Below are positions 33,047 through 47,900 of a stretch of DNA of 64,000 bases, piece after piece. Numbering within the stretch: the first letter of the stretch is position 1; each line of letters opens with the position of its first letter. The notes under the pieces were generated by a model that was not told the DNA's origin, did no database searches, and saw only the letters and a list, made by a program, of their open reading frames with translations. Made by a program: the position numbers and the translations under genes. This stretch comes from Watersipora subatra (lineage: Eukaryota; Bryozoa; Gymnolaemata; Cheilostomatida; Watersiporidae). The stretch is taken from positions 831,001 to 895,000 of the forward strand of contig NC_088717.1 of assembly GCF_963576615.1 (NCBI RefSeq), in the 5' to 3' direction.

Positions 33047-34888
33047 CTAGCTGTCAAGGCTCATAAGAAGGGCGGTTCCACGCTTTGTCCAATGGTCAGC
33101 TGCCATATCCCCAGCCTTAAGATCTACAGCTACAATGAAGGAGGCGCGTCCACTGCCACCCGCTCTATTAGGGTAGTAGTAGCAAGGACAGGCGTAGATA
33201 CCTACAAAATAGTGCATAGCCTGAAATGATGGTAATACAAGACTTGATATAGATTCCAAGGCTATCTGCATGTCTGTTAAATTATGTTTATCCCTTTGAT
33301 GACACGTGGATCCTTTTACCACAAATGATTCCACTGAAATCAAAAAACAGGGGAATTGGTTAAGTTTGGAAATACTGATTATCCAATAAGGTTAGAGCAT
33401 CAAGAGCCTGGGTTCATATAGTAAGGAGGGCGTGAGCTACGCACCCTTCTGCACCCTTCTCTTGTTCTCTACCGGCTTAAAGTGAATAGTCGGGATCGGG
33501 CAAACAAGTTGCATCGGTTCCGCTTCTACAAGACACGCCCCCTTCTTGTCCCAACCAGCGCCTTGCAGAAAGAGGCCCTTGATGTAAACTCCATCCTGAA
33601 AAACAAGCATTGGCTACACACACGAAGCGACTGTCAGAGACATACTACAGTATGTCTGAGATAAGGAACGAATGACTCGTGCGACAGACATGGTGTTGTG
33701 GCGATGTTAGTTTTGTTTCTCTTAAGCTTACTATAGTAAAATGATACAGCCGCTAACAGAAATTGAGTATAGACCCAGTTGGCGCTACCGCTTCAAAACG
33801 ACTAGATATCTACCTAGTTTACAATCGTGGATAAACATTTTTACATTTGTCCCTCTGTTTATGATGAGCTAGAGATTTTTCACAAAAACCAGTCGAAGGT
33901 TCGTTATCACATATTTATTAAAATATGATATATTGCAAACATCGTTGCCTTTAAATAACTTTTACATGACATTTGGAGATTCAATCGGAACACATTTACG
34001 AATAGGCCATTTGAATGACACTTGCATATATGGCGATGTAATTATACATGGATGTAAGTCTGTCGTCTAGCACCTGCAGTAACTGTTAATATTACTCTTT
34101 AAGCAAGTCCAATCAGGCGCTTAAATCATGTGACACCGTATACTCATAAAACACACAACAGCTTTATACACAAAAATTTAAAAAATTTAATTTTGTATGA
34201 AACCCAATTTAAACAAATTTTGATATGGGCAAAATCAAGCATTTAACTTTAAATTTAATTTTAAATAATAAAATATATACGGTAACTAGTAAAGAATATT
34301 CTTTAAACTATTCTAATTTTCAGGCGAAGCTGAACGAATATTGTCTATATAAAAACTAAAACCTTGGTGTGCTATCGAGTATCTACCGTGAAGAGTACAT
34401 GAATAAAACAGTTTGACAGGAGTTACCTCTCCATGGTAAGGGGTGTTACCAAAAGTAGGGGCCATAACATCTCGGCTCATGTTAGACTGGAGACACAAAA
34501 CCCACATAATTATGTCAAACGTATGAATTATCGTTGAAAGTTATGATAATATGCGTATACATGCAGGTCAAAGTTAGACATATGTCATGTCTGTCATCAA
34601 CAGGTTGCGGTACAGCTGGATGTTGAAGCCTACCTTCGGAGGTCCCATGATGTTATTATCATCAACTGTGAGAACAGCGAATTCCCAGCTCAATGAATCA
34701 ACAGACACGTTGTTCTGTCGTGCGGATGTCTACAAAAGGAAACAATTGAGACGTCATCAAAAAACTGCGTATTCGTCAGTTTGCAAGGTCACGCTTGATT
34801 GGAACAAATGAATCATATGGTATGAGATAACGGTATTCACTATATAGACTTATCATAAATTAATAACAGAGCTCTTCATGTTGTCTCT

Positions 34889-34949
<61 letters not shown>

Positions 34950-37900
34950 AGGGACGATGTTTTTTCACAACTCAATATTGCGAATTTTTTTTATAGATTT
35001 TTGAGATTACTAGTATCTAAGCAATAGGAATTAAATCAACCGGATTTTATAAATTTGTGTGCAATTCTCGGTAAGTTGAATATATTTACGAGATGCTAAG
35101 AACATCAGGCACCAAGGATTAGGCTGTAAAAGTCAGTGCAACGTTTAATGGACTGTGGATGAGCACGATGACCAGTACTTGAGCAGATAGAACAAAGAGT
35201 TTACCTGGCGCTGTAAAAAATGTTTGGGTTAATGAGAGTTTTACTAATTGAATTCAAATACTGTTCGACACAACACGACAAACTTGCATTTCAAATAGAT
35301 AAAGTGATAATGGGTTTTCCTGGAAACAAACATAGAACACTGGCTAAAAATATCAGCTTCAGATCAATGTAATTGGAACCATCATCATTAGTTATCATTA
35401 GAATTAGTAAACATCTCGTCCTCTCCGCTAGACATTATCGAAATGTAGTAAAACAGTCTGAGAGGAAACAGTCACACCCTCATAGACATCTCAGACCTTG
35501 CTAGCTGTCCAATATCAACGACCATCCACACGTCGAGTTATTAATATAGGTAAACTACCGTTTCCAAGTACACCATGGCTCCCATTAATGCAATACAATG
35601 ACTACTGATACACCTGCCACGGCAGTTTACGATTTAATTTTCAAGAATTGCTGCAACTCGTTGACAAACTTTACAATGATTCTCAAGAAATCGTTTAATT
35701 ATTAAAGAGCTTAGGCTATTAATAGCAGACCAAGTTTGGAGCAGCTCATTATGTAAAGTATAAAGGATTCCCTCGTTAGTGACTAGCATCAGATCCGATT
35801 TAACACGTTTCTAGTTTTGTACCCAGTGAACATATAGAGACAAGTTCTGTACCCAGTGAACATATAGGGACAAGTTCTGTACCCAGTGAACATATAGGGA
35901 CAAGTTCTGTACCCAGTGAACATATAGAGACAAGTTCTGTACCCAGTGAACATATAGAGACAAGTTCTGTACCCAGTGAACATATAGAGACATTGGCTGG
36001 CTCATTTTTCAATAAATCACTTTAAATTATTAAACAATCAGTTTGAATTACTCGTGTTTAGAAGCTTCAAATCTGGTCACAGCAAACAGCGCGTATCCAC
36101 AGTTATACCTGCAAAATGGCTGTCAGAAATCCGGTAGGAAAGGTAAAGCCCGACATCCAGAATATAATAGGAGGGTGAGCGGTGGTCGCCCATTTCTCCA
36201 GCTGGTCCATTCTGCTGACTAAATCTCTGGTCCACGAAGCAAGAGGTTTCATAGATGGATAGGCTTGAGACCAAGATGGCGGCACTCTCGCGTCATACAG
36301 ACACGTGAATATATCTTCAAGCTCTGAAGACATGACGACCAGACCTTGGATACCCTTTTCAAGGTCATGAAGGGACTGACGGATTTCATTCAAAAGAGCG
36401 TTGTAGCGTTCAATCTGAAATGAGACACAATTACGTTGAGTCACATGCTGACAAGCTGTCCGTTTTTCTGTTTTACGATACATCCGGAGTTGGTGACTAT
36501 ACTTCAGTACTAACCAACGGAACTCAGGCTAATAAAAAATAGCAACAAACCTCCTGCAACAGCACGACGTTGATAGGCGAAGGATCTACCGAGAGAATCT
36601 TCACTGTCGTCTCATAGTCTATATTCTCTGGCAGCTGGCTGGTAATGTTGGCAGCGAGCTCGAGCACCTGTTCATATGGTAACACACCAAAACTTTGACT
36701 TATTTACAATACATACGAACAAAGCTATAGTCTCGCATGCCTGTACCTAGCTCAGTGAGCCGCAGACATGTATGGAAAGTAAACAACAAGCAGACGGTTT
36801 CCGAATCAGTCTCCGAGATGTTTACCGATTTATATAAACAGACTTTAAAAAGAATTCTAAGAAATTCGTTTTAAATGTGACTTGAAGAAGAGACAAGAAT
36901 TTATTTCTGCTCAAATGAAAACAACTTAGCTAAAAAAGGAGGGAATGCTTGTAAGCCGTTTATATTCCACGAGGTAGGGCTGGTATAAGATAGTTATTTG
37001 CAGTTCACCTTGTAAGAAAATTCCCTAGTTTAAACAAAAAACATATGGAATCCAAAGATTACACATTTTTATTTGTCAAAAAGTTGAGTCCCTATTTGTT
37101 AAGCCTTCTACTATTTACAGGTATTCATATTGTGGAATAAAATTTATCATAAGTTATGACAAATCACGAAATCCTTTGGTTTCTGAAATGTTTTAAAATC
37201 TATCACTTCAGCAGCTCGGAGACAGAGAATAAGTAAGCGCAAGCAAACCTTCTCTTCACGATTATCAGATGATGAACTGGCGCCGGCGGCTGCCTGCAGG
37301 GACAGAAGAGTCTCAAACATCCTACGAGTTTCTTGAATCTGTGAGGTAATGTCTGCATTAGGATGCTGTCCAAAGGCTTCTGGGTGGTCCATTCCCGGCA
37401 GCATAGACACATACTCTTTATATGCGGTCAGCGGACCATCCTGACAAAGTAACACAACAAACAGTGACTTTGTGAGGCAGCTATTTTCGCATCACAAATA
37501 TACGACAAATTTTATGTAAGACGAGCTTTAACATTACACGATGCAAGATGACGTTAACACCTTGAGTGAACCTACCCAAGTTATGAATTTCAGTGAGCTC
37601 TATTGTAAAATGATGGAGTCAGATATTCCCACTAGTCTTTACCTGCTTTATGCAACATGCAGCCAGAGTTAATTTGGAATGAACCTGCGCAAAACTTAAG
37701 TAGATTTTATCCGAAAGTTTCAGTATTTTCCTATCGTTTGCGATTGATTTTGATTGAGGTGATCTGACTGCTATGATATTTCACAACTGAAATGGACAAA
37801 AGTTGATGGTGGTTAAAACGCTCCGATCAAATGAAAGTGTGACTATGACGTCTTTGGTTGCAAAGACCTGATATCAACTATAGCAACGAGAACAACTAGC

Positions 37901-38906
37901 GATCTTATTTCCTACATAATGTTCTCCTGAGCGAATCAAATCAGAAAATTGAATCTTTGAATGAAAAAGACTGTCTTGATAAAATAATATATTATATCAA
38001 CTAATTTGCATAAGTACACTGATTCTTCCTTTTGATTGGCTATCTATACCTCCGAGTATAACATGACGATGAAGCAATCTGCAGCTGATGTCTTATCATG
38101 GAAGTATCTAATTCTTTTGGACACTTTTAACTTTTACACCGTTAAAAACCGATCTCTCACGAGATCAGTGCAGATATAACCCACCCCTCTATTCAGATGG
38201 TTTTAGACTATCCTATGCTAGTTCAATGATAACACAACTCCGCTCTTCTAACAATCACTTACAAAATACTTTTTTGACACGATATACCACCGATGAGACT
38301 GAAGTGAGAATTTCTAATCTAAGGACCACCAAGAAAGGGTACATTATCTAGGTCAGCAAATATGTTGACTTACTTTAATCCGCTGACTCGCCTTAATCTG
38401 CTGACTTACTATAGGTTGCTGACTTTCTATAGGCTGCCGACTTACCTTAGGCACGTAATATGTTGGAAGAGCTGACAGTTTGAAAAAAGGTGCAGACGTT
38501 GCCTCATCCTTGAAGAAATCGTTAATGTAGGTGAGAAGTAGTCTTCTGTCCCAATCGTCAGTCACATGACCTGTAAACCAATCAGTGATGTGTATTCTTG
38601 AGAAGTTACTAGTCATCTACCGTTATACATTCAGCACCCTCTTGTATTAAAACTCTACTAGTTTTGAATACTAAACGCATTCCATAGTTTGGGTACTTAA
38701 AAAACTGACTAGACATCAGTCTAGCTTGAGTACTGACCTCCGTAGTTGATGCCAGCTATAAGATATTTAAGGGCGTCCCAGGGTGTATCCTCATATTCAT
38801 CCAAGTAGATAGAGAGGAGATTCTCAGACACTTCAAAGTCTGAGTCATTGAAGTCATATGGAATATTCCAACCAAGCATCAAGAACTTGCGCCGCTCGAG
38901 AAGAAC
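33047..38906 (-). CDS. DNAH2: DNAH2 exons 36-43: AAA6 end and C-terminal domain
   Basis: Encodes [140 protein letters not shown] and the terminal segment [20 protein letters not shown], with the stop directly after [10 protein letters not shown]. The stop codon TAG occupies 33047-33049. The last-but-one exon ends in a 10-bp direct duplication (GCACCCTTCT on the + strand), giving two possible GT positions; the one used here (AAGG|GTGCGT) keeps frame and matches the family. Confidence 0.94.
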
Positions 38907-41900
38907 CTGTGAATGGAATCAGCAAAATTTAGCCTGTGATTTTCAGTTTATTTGTCACGCACTTTTATTAAAAATACAGAGGAAACATTGTTGATTGCAT
39001 TCGTACAAAATGAGGTGTGAGGTATGAAGAAGTAAGCGGACCAACAAGACAGGTTGTTTTCTACATTGTACATGTAGAATGCTAACTTACTAAGTACTTT
39101 ACTAAAATAACCAATTCGGACAGTTTCTGACTTAAACTTTGAAAATCACAAATTGGCCTTGATGAAGCAATACACGCAAACATAAGTTTACCAACAATAC
39201 TGCCCGTATTCATAAAGTTACTGAAAAAGTTATAAAATTATTTAGAAAACCATGGAGCTACTTAGATGATCATTAAACTTCTCCGTAGAGCCAGAAAATG
39301 ACCTTGACAGCCTTAAAAGCACCTAGACATCTGTGGAGCTACCTAAAGTGTAAAAGAGCTATTAAGACAATCATAGAGCTATTTGAACAACCACACGGTT
39401 CAGGGTACAATCATAGCACTCTTAGACATTCATAGAGCTACTTAGACGGCCATAGACTTATCTGCACAGTCATAGAGCTACTTCGTAATAGAGCTATCTA
39501 AACAAAAATAAAGTAACCTAGACAGCCACAGAGTTATCAAGACAGCCATAGAGTTACCAAAACAGCCACAGAGTTACCTAGACAGCCATAGAGCTACTTA
39601 GTAATAGAGCTATCTAGACAAAAATAAAGTACCTAGACAGCCACAGAGTTACCTAAATAAGCATAGAGCTACCTAGACAGCCATGTAGTTACCTAGACAG
39701 CCATAGAGTTACCTAGACAGCCATAGAGTTACCTAGACAGCCACAGAGTTACCTAGACCGCCATAAAGTTATCTAGACAGCTATAAAATTACCTAGACAG
39801 TCATAAAGCTACTTAGTAATAGAGTTATCTAAACAAAGATAAAGTACCTAAACATCCACAGAATTACCTAAACAGCTATAGAGCTACATAGAGAGCCATA
39901 AAACTACCTAAACAGTTATAGAGTCACCTAAACAGCCATAGAGCCACATAGACAATCATAAAGCTACCTGAACGGCTAGAAAGCTATCTAAAAACTATAG
40001 AGTTATCTAGAATGCTACAAAGCTAATAGAATGGCTATATATGATCTAATGTAATTAAACAAGCACAAAGCACGTACAGAGTGGAAGAAGCAGAGGCAGA
40101 ATAAAAGTTTTCGGTACTTGTCCTGCTTCTGGCAGCGAGCAAACTGCTGCTCTGTGATGAGGTGATAGAGACGCTTGAGGTTGGCTTTCAGACCCTGCAG
40201 CAACAACAGCCATTGGTTAACAATAGAAAGACAAGAATAGTAATGCAGCTTTGGTAGGGGAGAAAACTCTAAAGATAAAATAAATATAATACAACTGGAG
40301 CACCGGGAACGCCATATTCACTGTTAAAATAAACTAGATAGTGAGGACTGTGAATAAAAAAAAGGTTTGAACTTAAATTTAGATGTTTGTGTTAGTAAAT
40401 AACAACAGATACAAGGGGTAACTGAGAATGACAACCACAACATATTTTATCAATGCTTGCTTTTCTGCTTTTTACTGAGGTTTTTTTATCACAAGATCAT
40501 GGTATGGGCAGCGCTAAACCCAAAAAACCACGTCTCACCCAAAAACAAAATTGTATATAGAAAAAATGCCCACCTTGGGAGGCTCTGTAGTCATCTTGAT
40601 GCCAGCCTGAAGAATGCTAATCGGGAACTGCGGGTGAGGTGAGCTTGAAAGCCACAATCGGAAGTCTGGGTGCGTCTTCTGCACCTGCAGCTGCTCCACC
40701 AGCTTATCCAACTGCGGCATCCAACTGAGAGAGAGATGACAGTTGGCCAGGAACACCCAGTTACCCTAAAAACCAAAAGATAATGAGTACACCATGAGAT
40801 GTTGATGAGGCACCACACTAGTATTTTAGCTACTTGTGACAGTCTATGAGCTGAGTCAAATTTACCTCATTAACTCCTTCCTTGATCATACGAGTAGCAA
40901 TGGGCGCTTGACCTTGGCCAAGGGAAAGGGCGTGAAACCTGGAGGCCATGCCACTACTTTCGGCAAGCTGAAGGAGAGCGCTCGTCGGGTCAACTCCCGG
41001 TGAAAGTACGAATATGAGAGGAGTTTTGGTAGTCGAGTCCTCTACCACCTGAAGATATTGATAAGCTCATGAAAACTATCAGATGGCAAAGTGTCTTGTA
41101 CCCAGCTGGTCAGAGCTGCTCATGAGCTAAACACTTATGAACATTTGAGCGCTTTTTGCATATTTTTGTGTGCCGTGAACTGCGGCGTGATTGGTGCAGG
41201 CCCTCTCTTCCCTCTTTTAACCCAATTAATGTGACCTAACTACAATAAACACAAAAAAATTCTACCGGCATTACAATGGTGATGAAACACACATATTTAC
41301 TGGACATAGTGAGTAACTTTCTCCGCAATATTAGATTTATATCGGAGATCTTGAGCAAGGTTTGAATTTTATATTAAAACATCGATACAAGGATTTAGCC
41401 AGAGGCTCCTCCTCATGTTAAATGCAAGCTATATCTTGTGTGAATAAAACACCTACCTGCTGCATGTCAAGAACAGGAGGTTCTGTGAACTTTGACCCTA
41501 AATTGTTGACGATGAAGGAGGTGGCACAGAAGGCAACACGATCAGGACGTAGAGACCTCACAATGAGCATTCTTTGCAGTTCATTACAGGCATTGTCCCA
41601 CTCTCCTGGCAGCGGCGCTGTCTCCGGCTCTGAACTGTATGGAGATAAGAGCTCCAACATTATGTTTAGTTAAGTTTGTTTGCTAAGCTGCCATGTCAGC
41701 AAGCTTAGATACAAAGTTACGGAGCGACAAAATTAAATCTAGTACAAGGGGGCCTTTGGTTAAGCTTCCTATTAGCCAGAGAGTTACCCTTCACATGCTC
41801 TCACATATATCTCTCTGCTTGCATTATGATCTCATCACAACTTAGATATAATGTATATATATTTCGATGTTCATAAAACAGGCCATGATTTATGAGGGAG

Positions 41901-44900
41901 TAGCTGTATACTCAACTGTAATGCTGCAAAAAAACCTAAAAGATTTCACCAGATTTCTACATTTTAGCATCTTGGATGGCCTTATAAAGGTCATATATGA
42001 TTATATTTTAAAAGTTAGGCACAGTTACAGGGCCAGTTATTGCATACCTCGTATACCAGACATTCCAGTCTCGAGGGTATTGCTCGAAGGCAGTGATTAT
42101 GCCATGAAAGTTGGTGAGTTTGTCAAGCTCAGTGATGTTATCCCAAGCAGCATCGGACAACCAGCCCGTACACGGATTGTCCATCTGATTCTCTCTATCA
42201 ATAACCTACAGCAAGTAAGAGATAGGTGCTATAGTTCTGTCTATGCACACAAATTCTATCTATGCACACAAGTTCTGTATTAATCATACGCGTGTCAATA
42301 CGTATGTCTATGACTCACAATGCCACCCCTCAAGAAGAAGCTGTACTCATCCATGTTGAGTTTGCCAGCCGCCTCAAGAATCTTTGTACAAATTTGGAAT
42401 GAGAATAGGAGTTTGTGTTTCTCGAAAAGTCCTCGGCACGTGTATCTATCGACAAAAAACTATATAGAAAAACAAGGAAGAAGTGAACGATTGAAAAAAT
42501 GAACAATTCTAACAAAAAACCAGTATACTTAATAAATGATATTGGTTGGCACCAAAATCATTGCACACGGTCGGTCAACAGTCAAAATAAATATTGATGA
42601 AAAGCTGTCTTATTCATCTGCCCAATAATATTAATATTAATAGTAACAGTAACAACATTAAAAAACTAGTGTCGTTGTTAATGGAAGGCTGACTATAGCC
42701 GCTGACTATAACATACCTGTAAACAGCAAAGGTGTGGTAGTCATTGAGGTTGGTGATTCTTTCCTCGAGCTTGCTGCTGCGCTGACTCTTGTCTATGGAG
42801 AGGTTGAATAACTCTATGTACGAGTCGAGCGAGAACTGGTACATAGGGTCAATCCTTCCAAGGTCATTAAGAACAAAGAAGAGAGTCGAAGCTCTTGAAG
42901 CGCACGGTCTGTAGCCTGTGAACCAAATTGATGATCAATTATTTGGAAATACTAAAAACTAAAACTGCGTTAAAGAAATCCAAACTATTTCTCACCTTCT
43001 CTCGCATTGTCGATCTTTATCTCTGTCTGCTCAGCAATAGTTAGCTGCTCAGAGACTTCCTGTGAGGTCGTTTTAGACGTCTGCAGAGTATTTACCAGCT
43101 GCTCATCATCGAGCAGGGATCCTTTCGCTTCGTTTAGCAGCCTGTAAAATACAATGACTTTTTAGATGTTTTTAAAATAATGTTACGAAAAAATCTAACA
43201 TTGAAAAAGTAAAAAAAATTATTTCTATTTACATGTATAATATATATAATATATAATTAATTATTATGTATACAATTATATATAGTTATATATAAAATAT
43301 ATATTAAACATATTTATTATATATAAATATATATATCGTATGTTATATATATATATTATAAATTATTTATTATACACATTGTATAATATATAATTTATAT
43401 ACATGTATATAACTTATAATTATATGTGTAATACATATGATATGTATAAATACATCTACATATATATTTCTCAAAGTATGAGTGTATGTGTGTCCCTCCA
43501 GCCATAGCTATTACGTATTAGAATAGCTTAGCTGGACAATGCTTACGCAACGTCATGGCTTACTGTTATTAGAAGCCTAGCGCTTATTAACTACAGGTAG
43601 CTTACTGGAACTTTCCATTGGCAATGTGCCAGGCTAATAGTGGTAGGTGAGCAAGTGAGGAAGTGGTAGGCAACTCTCATCACCTCTTATTGTTCATAAG
43701 CTGATTTTTAATACCCGGACGACGCCGGGAGGCACAGCTAGTATAATATATAAATAAAAACTAATTGTAGAACTCTGTGAGATCCATTAGAAACCATTTC
43801 TCTCTCTCTAACTCAATCTGATTAGACCATATCTTCACTAAAAGCAATTAAACTACAATGCATTTTATTCCTAAAAAAGGACTTTTCACTTCCTTCACCG
43901 GAGAAATATTCCAGTAAACTAGCACCAACAAACAAGGCAGTAGTAATTGTAAGAGAATTCACCTGAGAATCTCATCTTCCAGCTCCACAAGCTTCTTTTT
44001 TCCAGCCGCAATCTTGAGCACAAGGTCATCTTTCTGTTTCTCAAGTTCAGGTGATTCCTTCTTCACTACTATACCGAGTAACTGTGCCTCCAAACCTTGC
44101 TCTTTGATGGCGAAGTTAACAAGAGTCGTCTTTGTGCTAATCTCAGGAGCGTAGTGAGGGTTGCTCAGTTTAGTAGTTACATAGAATCTGAAGTCTTCAT
44201 TGTACTCGACCTCCTTGTCACCGAGTCTTATCATCAAAGCACCGCCTGCCATAGGTTATGGAGTCAGAGATACGCTAACACAGTCGTAGAAGGAGCCAGG
44301 GTGACCATAGACAATCATGCTGAGTGACATAAACTAAACATAAAGAATGTTCAGTATTCTATAGCAGAGTACTAAAGCTACTAAGAATGTAAGTGTTATT
44401 TCTAAGTAGAATAATCAATTTAGACTACATAGTGCGATACCACAAATCTGACCTATTTTGACGATGGCCTTGTTGAGTATAGAATCAAGAGATGGGTCAA
44501 GCTTTTCTTGTACATTCTGCAGTATGACAGGGAAGCCGTACTGTACACAGGTCTCAAGGGTTCTCATGTAGTCAGACATCTGCAGGTCGATTATCTTCAG
44601 GCCTCTCTTTGACTCCATGTTCTTTATCCACTTGATAGCTTGACCTATCAGATGAGACGTAACAGATACATTCTAACTTGTTCATACCCTACTAAAACTA
44701 GTTGATATTTCATCATGAGCTGCAGATGAGTGCTGCAACAAACCCTTAACGTCAGCTTCACATACCTTGAGGGTCAATCATAAGGGGCCAGCGCTTTCCT
44801 GCTGTCGTGATGATGCCGTTTTCAGTGCTGAAAGCATCGGATGGGAGGCCTTGAATAGTCCAGTCTCTCACCTGAGTTGGCTTAGCCATAAACTCGCAGA

Positions 44901-47900
44901 AGTTAAATTCTGGTGAAACTGGGATAAGTAGCTTGGTGGCCTACAACAAAATCATAAATCTACCAAAGTTCTCAAACTATCCAGTATAACAAAACATAGA
45001 GATACTAAGTTGCTCAAATTATTTAGAATAACAGAAACATAGAGCTACCAAATCGCTCCAACTATTCAGTAGATTTGCTGTAAATCACAGCTTACAATGA
45101 TTATAAATTTATTATCACCTCTTCAATCCATTTGTTCTTAGAGAGGTCATCCCTGTAGTTGCTGAGGAAGGGGCCCATGTAGGACATGAAGGCTGAGGCT
45201 ACGAGACAGTCACCCATAAGATACCCAATCTTCTCTTCCAATACAGAGACGGTCTCCTCCCACCTCACCTTTTCGCCAGCCAAACCTATATGGGTCAATG
45301 AAATGGTTGTAGTCAATCCTAAACAGCTAGCACAAAGTGTCAAACTTGACAGCTCCAGAAACCGATATATACCAAAAGAATTATTCTATAGTTCTCAGTA
45401 AAAATACTCATATGTAGCCAATGCAATAGAAACACTCTGACATGGCTTAACAACAACTAAACCATGATAAAAATGTTCCATACCGGTTAAGATGTCTAAT
45501 AATAAAAGCACCAACTAGAGGGTATCAAGTCTAATTTTTATGTTATGATCAGCATATCTAATTAGTGTGTGAGAACAAAGAGACGCTTGTAGGAGTAGCT
45601 GATTGCGCTATCTGCCTCTCTTACCGGAGACCAACTTTCCAGCTCTTTCCAACATCAGCTCCGTTTGCTCGGCTTTTCTCCTCAGTTCCTCTTTCTGTGC
45701 CAGCTTGCTGTCATACTCTTCCTTCAACTCGGACATCTTTTTCTCTACCTGTCATCATACATGCCAGCATGCGACTACTTAATGTCAAGTCACAATTTGA
45801 TGTGTTATTTTTAACACAACATAAACTTTAACAATCTGTTCTCCCATATTGTCATTCTATGCTCTAACTACATTTACTTCAATACCAAAGGTACACGGCA
45901 CTCTTTGTCTTATTAAGACTTGTTCATGTCAACATTTAACAGGTGCTACACCTGTGGTTGACAACCTTTATTAAGAGTGACATATCAAGCGAGTGACACT
46001 TCTTGTCTCACTGACACTTAATCATGGCACAATTTAACAGGTGCTACATCTGTGGTTGACAACCTTTATTAAGAGTGACATATCAAGCGAGTGACACTTC
46101 TTGTCTCACTGACACTTAATCATGGCACAATTTAACAAGTACAACGCCTGTGGTTGACTTGCCATCCTTTATTAGTAGCGACACATCAAGTAAATGGCAC
46201 TCTTTGTCTTACTGACACTTATTCATGGCACAAGTATTTAACATTATTATTATTTTTTATTTATTATTGTTTCTAATATTATTTAACATAATATTTTAAT
46301 TATATTTAACATTGTCTGTCAAAGGTCAAGAGTCTTACTTTTCAAACACTATACACTCCTAATAGTCCTAATTAAATCTCCGATATTGTACCAATTTCGT
46401 AGCCTGATCCCTTGATCAATGAGAAGCAACTTCTGTAAACAACTGATACATGTAAAAGAGACTTGTTACATCTATAGAATTATCTAAACAAAGAGATTGT
46501 AAAAAAAGCTGGAGTCACATACCTCTGCAAGCTTAGCCTTGGCATCTGCAAGCAAGTTCTGTTTCTCTTTCAGTTGATTCATCGCAGCATTGAGACGCTG
46601 TTTCTTAGGCTCAACCACTCTGAAGATCCTGCCATACATCTCCATAGCTCGTACCTACAAGGAGTCGTGTTACCCACATTGTCTCATGGTGAAAGGAAGA
46701 CAACTGAGAGCTGTTGCAAAAACATATAACTTTCACACAAGGGTCTAGGCTGCCATTAGTCAAAAAGATAACGAATAGCAAATCAGCATAACTAAAACTA
46801 AGAGATTATTATATGTTCTAAACTACACAAAAGAGATTTAAGCTGAGAGACAGAAGTCCTTACCCATAAACACAATGACTGAGCAGCACCAGAGACACGA
46901 CCCACAGTCTCTGGTAGAAAATCAGGCATTGCACAGTATTGTCCAATCTTTTTCAACACCCGATCTGATATGTTGTCCTTGTCAAAGTTAACAAGAGATT
47001 TGATGAAATTGTTGTCGCCTGCAGAAGCATCAACAAAACATACTCATTCAAAGGTGGGCGAACGATTTAGCTTTCTGCAGACGAACAAGTGAACATACCA
47101 GCGTATGATGGCTGGATGAACTGGCAAAAACTTTTTGTTTTCATTTGGAAGCACGCTTAGTAGCGTGGAATTTACTTGTAGGACCTACCAAGTTGACGTT
47201 TGGCTTCTGCCCAGGATGGGTCGCAACCTTTTAGTATCATCACAGCCTGCATGACTGTTTCTACAAGTGTGGGTGGTCTCCCATAAGCCTTCACTTCACT
47301 GATATCCTGTTGGTAAAACCGCAGTATGCATGAGCAGCATTCAACATCTGATAAGTTGTGAAAGCCATCAAACAATTGATGGATTACTGGATTGTTAGAT
47401 TATTTACAAAGATTGGTCTCTCTATAAATAAACCATCCAATATTGTACTCTCTGAGGCTACAGCTAGCTTATAATTACTTCTTGCAATCCAAACAAACCT
47501 GATACTACAAAACCGTCAAAAGTACAATGACCTTGACCTATCATGAATGATTTTGCTGCCAAATTGACCAATCACCTTTTTATTGAGAGCCTCCAAAGCT
47601 TTCCGCGCCTCCTCCAAAGCAGGCATTGCTTCCGCAAGGTCTGCCTGAGCAAGATCTGCCATTTTCTGACATTTGACCTCCTCTTCTCCAATCTTCAAGC
47701 TCGTTTGGGTGACCTAGAAATATATCAATTATAAGTCGATTTCACCCTTGAAACAGAAGTCAAATGAATTAATTTCAAACTACAAATAATGATAAATAAC
47801 AGCATAAATGGTCATTACAACACAGGAAACCCTAGTTTCTATAGGACTCACAGACTTCTGCTGTTCATCTGCCTCTCTCTTCTGCTGCACGAGCACAACC

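Noticed and set aside
43210..43450. Possible origin or matrix-attachment site in the TA-rich block
   Set aside because: Simple TA microsatellite next to a Helitron insertion; AT-richness alone does not support a function.
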